A DNA stretch of 64,000 bases from Ashinkailepas kermadecensis. Its lineage: Eukaryota; Arthropoda; Thecostraca; Neolepadidae. Shown piece after piece: positions 59,580-64,000 of this stretch (positions are counted from its first letter, which is position 1; every line of letters starts with the position of its first letter). The stretch is from contig JAOTOM010002683.1 of NCBI GenBank assembly GCA_034440615.1, positions 15,001 through 79,000 on the forward strand, written 5' to 3'. The notes below the pieces were generated by a model that worked only from the letters and a program-made list of their open reading frames with translations, was not told where the DNA came from and searched no databases. Position numbers and translations under genes: made by a program.

Positions 59580-60695
59580 CGGACGCCACGGCTCCAGACC
59601 AGCCGTGTCCGGTCCGGGGCGCCACGGCTCCAGACCAGCCGTGTCCGGTCCGGGGCGCCACGGCTCCAGACCAGCCGTGTCCGGTCCGGGGCGCCACGGC
59701 TCCAGACCAGCCGTGTCCGGTCTGGGGTGCCACGGCTCCAGACCAGCCGTGTCCGGTCTGGGGTGCCACGGCTCCAGACCTGCCGTGTCCGGTCCGGGGC
59801 GCCACGGCTCCAGACCAGCCGTGTCCGGTCCGGGGCGCCACGGCTCCAGACCAGCCGTGTCCGGGGCGCCACGGCTCCAGACCTGCCGTGTCCGGCGGGG
59901 CGCCACGGCTCCAGACCACCGTGTCCGGTCCGGGCGCACGGCTCCAGACCAGCCGTGTCCGGTCCGGGGCGCCACGGCTCCAGACCAGCCGTGTCCGGTC
60001 CGGGGCGCCACGGCTCCAGACCAGCCGTGTCCGGTCCGGGGCGCCACGGCTCCAGACCAGCCGTGTCCGGTCCGGGGCGCCACGGCTCCAGACCAGCCGT
60101 GTCCGGTCCGGGGCGCCACGGCTCCAGACCTGCCGTGTCCGGTCCGGGGCGCTCGGTCCGGGGCGCCACGGCTCCAGACCAGCCGTGTCCGGTCCGGGGC
60201 GCCACGGCTCCAGACCAGCCGTGTCCGGTCCGGGGCGCCACGGCTCCAGACCAGCCGTGTCCAGTCCGGGGCGCCACGGCTCCAGACCAGCCGTGTCCAG
60301 TCCGGGGCGCCACGGCTCCAGACCAGCCGTGTCCGGTCCGGGGCGCCACGGCTCCAGACCAGCCGTGTCCGTGTCCGGGCCGGGGCGCCACGGCTCCAGA
60401 CCTGCCGTGTCCGGGCCGGGGCGCCACGGCTCCAGACCGTCGCGTGTCGGTCCGGGGCGCCACGGCTCAGCCAGCCGTGTCCGGTCCGGGGCGCCACGGC
60501 TCCAGACCAGCCGTGTCCGGTCCGGGGCGCCACGGCTCCAGACCTGCCGTGTCCGGGCCGGGGCGCCACGGCTCCAGACCAGCCGTGTCCGGTCCGGGGC
60601 GCCACGGCTCCAGACCAGCCGTGTCCGGTCCGGGGCGCCACGGCTCCAGACCTGCCGTGTCCGGTCCGGGGCGCTACGGCTCCAGACCTGCTGAG
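59580..60695. repeat. 36 bp GC-rich minisatellite, about 31 copies, hairpin in each unit
   Basis: The unit begins cacggctccagaccagccgt and continues gtccggtccggggcgc. Each unit holds CACGGCT and AGCCGTG around a 7-base loop. Deletions occur at about 59862, 59895, 59930 and 60155. The period is a multiple of 3, so frames of up to 423 codons are open on both strands; these are repeat translations. Confidence 0.98.
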
Positions 60696-62504
60696 AGGAA
60701 GAGCACGCCCGAAGGCAAATGAGGCTGACGGTGGTATGCCAATGTTGGTCCGGTGACCTAGTGAGCAGCTTCCAACTGCCAGCGCTTCATGGTGTGAGAC
60801 ATTCCAGGAAAACTGTCCCCACGGTCAGATATTAACAGAACACGTTTGTGCCTGGACTTAGCACCTTGCTCAGCTGCAATGCATTTCAAGCCGCTTGGCG
60901 CCCGATACAACTTTCACAAATGCATTTATGTCAATGGTACGTTGACAATGAGCAATGTGCAATGGGCAAACACAATCGAAGCTATTGTTCTGATGGTATT
61001 TTGCTGTATAACGAAAAGTAATGGTACTTGTCATCAACTCGGCGTGTTCAACAATTCTGGGTCCTGTGCTATGGTTTCCTCAGTCTGCAGCTCTGCCTAC
61101 TAACGTGCGGACAGCCAACCCTGGGCTCTCAAGCACCACTGACCCGGATCGGGTCACTGACATTACCGGAGGTCATTCAACCACCAGATAAGCGTGGGCG
61201 GGGCTTCGCTCTGACGTAATTGCTAGCCTCTGCCACGAAGATGACCCGGACACGCTTTTAAAAAAGAAAAGAACATGAGTCAATGATAATTACCTGAAGT
61301 ATTCAAGGAATATTGATTAACTCTAATAATGCAAAATCGGACTGTGTCTGAAAAGCTCATTTTGAAAGTATAATTCATGCGAGTTATTGTGTCGGAAATT
61401 AGTATAAATATGGGTGTCAAAAGGATTAAAGCGCATGGTAGGCCACATAAAATGGCACCAATGAGCTCACCATTGAGCCTGGAATTCTGGATGAGTTTAT
61501 TAGAGAAGCTTTGGGCCAATGATTCTATGAAATACCACTGGGCAAGCTTTCAGCGAAAGATTGTTCTTTTTCCAGATAGCAGAAGGCATCGGCATTATCT
61601 AAGTCATTATTTCCGTAGCTAAGTAATTCCAGATATAAACAAATAGATCGTGTCAAAATTTAGTAAAGTTTGGCAAACAGTCATCTTTTGTCTGGTATAT
61701 CACCGTTCAATGAGGTACAAAAATTGCAGCTTGGTAGAGTGCGGAAAATGTTCAGAGCATATTTATTTTTGGTATACATCGAAGTTATATAATTTATATT
61801 TTCATCCCAGAAACCCACACAAGGCTATGGCTAATATTAAGGTAGAGTAACCTTGTTGAAAAATGTTGAGGATAACAAAGTTATCGTCGTCTTCCAGAAT
61901 CCAGCATCGGATGAATCAAGTGTGTCAAAAGCTCGAAAGCCCATTCTCTCAACATGACATAACATTTAAATTTATTTTTCAAGGAAGCATGTGACATGGA
62001 AATGGGTAGGCTTCCAAACAGCTTCCAAACAAAGATGTCATTAATTCAGGCGAAGTTTTGCACCTGAAGTTTTGACATTTTAGGGCAAAAGAAACTTATG
62101 ATTGATACAAATTTCCACACTGTATTAATTTATGTTTATATATGAAATTGTGTCGTTGCCTAGCAACCAGGAGTTACATTTGGACGATGTTGCAATTCCT
62201 GCGTGGTGCGAAATTGCGCAGGGTATCGGCTATACCGCTGATCATGTTGCAAAGAAACTTCAGTTACATGTAAGTGTCAACACATATGTTAATTTCATGT
62301 AAGCCCGCGTGCGACACGGAAATACATACATCCAGGGTTTAAGATTAGTTTGACAGCTCAACGATCACGAAGAGGAATAGTCGATTGCACCAGACTGCCA
62401 GTTCCGAACATAAAGAAATCGTATGGAAATCTCCATTAGATGTCAATTCCTTACTTCTTAATTTCCAACTAGTCTCATGAAAAAATAATTTTCAGCACCA
62501 TCTG
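60696..62504. other. unassigned, mostly AT-rich DNA
   Basis: A small hairpin tgacccg-gat-cgggtca at 61140-61156. No gene recognised. Confidence 0.45.
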
Positions 62505-63305
62505 ATGATCTATCGCTCCGTAGTAGTTCTGAAGAAAAGTCGTCCCGTGATAAGATATAGGGTTTTCGACCTTTGGACTCACTTAATTCAGCTGTTGCTT
62601 CCAGCTCACGAATTAGCAGTGTCGGTGGCTTTGATGATCCCTACTTTCGCTCCAGGATTAAAAGCCCGGGACGACATCACCGGCTCCCACATATCACAGC
62701 CGAATAAATCAACCAAGCGTCGACCGGATCTCCTACTCGTAAATTGTGGCGTCCACATTTTATCGTTTGGGCTGTGTGAATATGTTGGCAACGTCGCTAT
62801 GTCTATGCACATAGCTGACATGTGTGAATTATGGATTTGTTTTAATTTTATTTACCTTTGCCATGGAAACGCCTCCACCATGGTAATCGTACTGGCGCTC
62901 ATCTGTCACCAGGCAGCTACATACCTCGGGTTTGTGGAGAGACTTGCCGTCAACACTGCTACTGTGCTTACTGCTGACCGCGCAACTGTGCCGACACCGC
63001 TGCTACGCGACATTGCTACTCCATGCATAGCTGCTGCGCGACATTGCTGTTACATGCTTCACCGCCCCCACACCTCACTGCTCCGCTGCATTGCTACTAC
63101 GCGACATTACTGCTGTATAGTTTACTGCACCAGGCATCACTTCTACTCGATATTACTGCAACGTGACATTACTGTTACAGACACTACTAACACAGTCATC
63201 ACTTCTATGCGATATTGCTGCTACATTCTTCACTGTTTCAAACACCACTGCTATGCGACGTTGTTGCTACGCACCATTGCTGCTACGAAACCAATATGGA
63301 AGTGA
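62505..63305 (+). CDS. 266-codon open frame of unknown function, may not be a gene
   Basis: Opens with ATG at 62505 and ends at TGA 63303-63305. Roughly the first 150 residues are non-repetitive with no motif I recognise. The rest translates a degenerate array (62950-63295) rich in Cys, Tyr, His and Thr. That array avoids stops, which lengthens the frame artificially. No promoter, splice site or homologous neighbour supports it. I judge a real protein less likely than not. Confidence 0.2.
   Translation: MIYRSVVVLKKSRPVIRYRVFDLWTHLIQLLLPAHELAVSVALMIPTFAPGLKARDDITGSHISQPNKSTKRRPDLLLVNCGVHILSFGLCEYVGNVAMSMHIADMCELWICFNFIYLCHGNASTMVIVLALICHQAATYLGFVERLAVNTATVLTADRATVPTPLLRDIATPCIAAARHCCYMLHRPHTSLLRCIATTRHYCCIVYCTRHHFYSILLQRDITVTDTTNTVITSMRYCCYILHCFKHHCYATLLLRTIAATKPIWK
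62950..63295. repeat. degenerate array, core tgctacgcgacattgctgct
   Basis: About nine diverged copies of a 23-40 bp word based on ctgctacgcgacattgctgc in the plus direction. Confidence 0.7.
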
Positions 63306-63599
63306 AATGAAGTATTTCCGCCGACATAAAATTCGGAAAAAATATGATGTCATTCCTGACAGAACAAGCATTGTGGCCGAGTGTAGCGCTCCATGAAACT
63401 GATCTGGTGTAGCCCCATGCAAGATTTTGTTTGGACAACCCCGTAGGGGGAAGTTTCGAAAGCTTCCAATGCAATGCAAAGTGCATGCATACATGAGACA
63501 ATATTTAGAGTTTGTGAATGATGGGTCGTATTCGGCAAGCGATGTCGGGAGCAGTGATGTATCGAGTAGTAATGATCCGTGGCAGTACTGCCGAATATA

Positions 63600-63960
63600 A
63601 GTCTTGTCGGAAACAGCAACGTCTGTAGCAAAGCAGTCCCTGTATCAACAATGTCGCTTAGCAGTCAAGTATGGAGCGGTAGATTTCACGGCAACAATGT
63701 CGCATAGTATGAGTGCACGCAGAAGTCAGCGATGCAGTGCAGTCAGCGAGAAGTGCAGTGCAGTCAGCGACAGTAACATCGTGTAGCCGTACTGCTATTC
63801 GACATACGTAGCAGTATTCTGCTACGACATTACTTAATGTCGCATGGAAGTACTATCGGGAGCAATTAGGTTCGTAGCGGGAATGTGATGTAGCAGCAAC
63901 GTCGTATGGAATAATGTCAGTAGCATGCGACAGCACCGCTGTGCAGCAGTTGTGTAGCAA
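63600..63960. repeat. same array family in inverse orientation
   Basis: Words such as gcagcaacgtcgtatgg and gcaacaatgtcgcata are reverse complements of the core in 62950-63295. The two blocks form a loose inverted pair about 300 bp apart. A 19 bp duplication (gcagtgcagtcagcga) is at 63731-63770. Confidence 0.65.
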
Positions 63961-64000
63961 CAGTTTTGTTCAGGAGGTCATCCGGACTTTCAGCAAGGGC

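Noticed and set aside
59192..60756. Long proline/arginine/glycine-rich genes on both strands
   Set aside because: They are translations of a 36 bp array whose period is divisible by three.

Overview
This 64 kb window looks like intergenic or repeat-dominated DNA from an animal nuclear genome. I found no host gene that I can name. The evidence for a eukaryote is the mixture of decayed non-LTR retrotransposons, Penelope-like element (PLE) fragments, a tRNA-derived SINE, MITEs, (TA)n microsatellites and very many minisatellites, with no dense operon-like coding. A short (AACCT)n run at 38416-38447 is the arthropod-type telomeric motif TTAGG on the other strand. It makes an arthropod the best guess, but one short interstitial run is weak support.

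Layout. 1-6 kb: a decayed CR1/L2-like retrotransposon (1430-2830), then unassigned DNA. 6-10 kb: a 590 bp CGGT tetranucleotide array, a perfect 50 bp palindrome and a small C2H2 zinc-finger ORF. 10-17 kb: an 885 bp miniature LTR element with an adjacent polypurine tract, GC-rich minisatellites, a hammerhead-ribozyme-like core of the kind carried by PLEs, two hAT-type MITEs with 8 bp duplications, and a stop-riddled coding-like tract. 18-22 kb: (TA)n and the 3' part of an I-like LINE with a complete RNase H domain (20630-21652, minus). 22-33 kb: palindromic and minisatellite DNA, a tRNA-SINE, and an Ingi/I-like reverse transcriptase remnant interrupted by a 59 bp retroposed tail. 32.7-38.5 kb: a diffuse 16 bp TACGTA-type array, a 307 bp MITE, a 31 bp array and the telomere-like run. 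40-47 kb: a 1.1 kb long inverted repeat, another retroposed tail and a PLE N-terminal remnant. 50.7-52.5 kb: an RNase H remnant whose coding sequence is expanded sevenfold by an exact 100 bp repeat, lying head to head with a PLE 3' part bearing a GIY-YIG endonuclease. 55-64 kb: 20, 21 and 36 bp minisatellites and degenerate arrays.

The parts do not form a pathway. What links them is the mechanism of decay and growth: target-primed retroposition leaving tiny tails with 13-14 bp duplications, transposon remnants invaded by tandem duplication, and local inversions inside arrays. Most long open frames here are minisatellite translations and not genes. All family assignments come from reading motifs by eye, without a database search.
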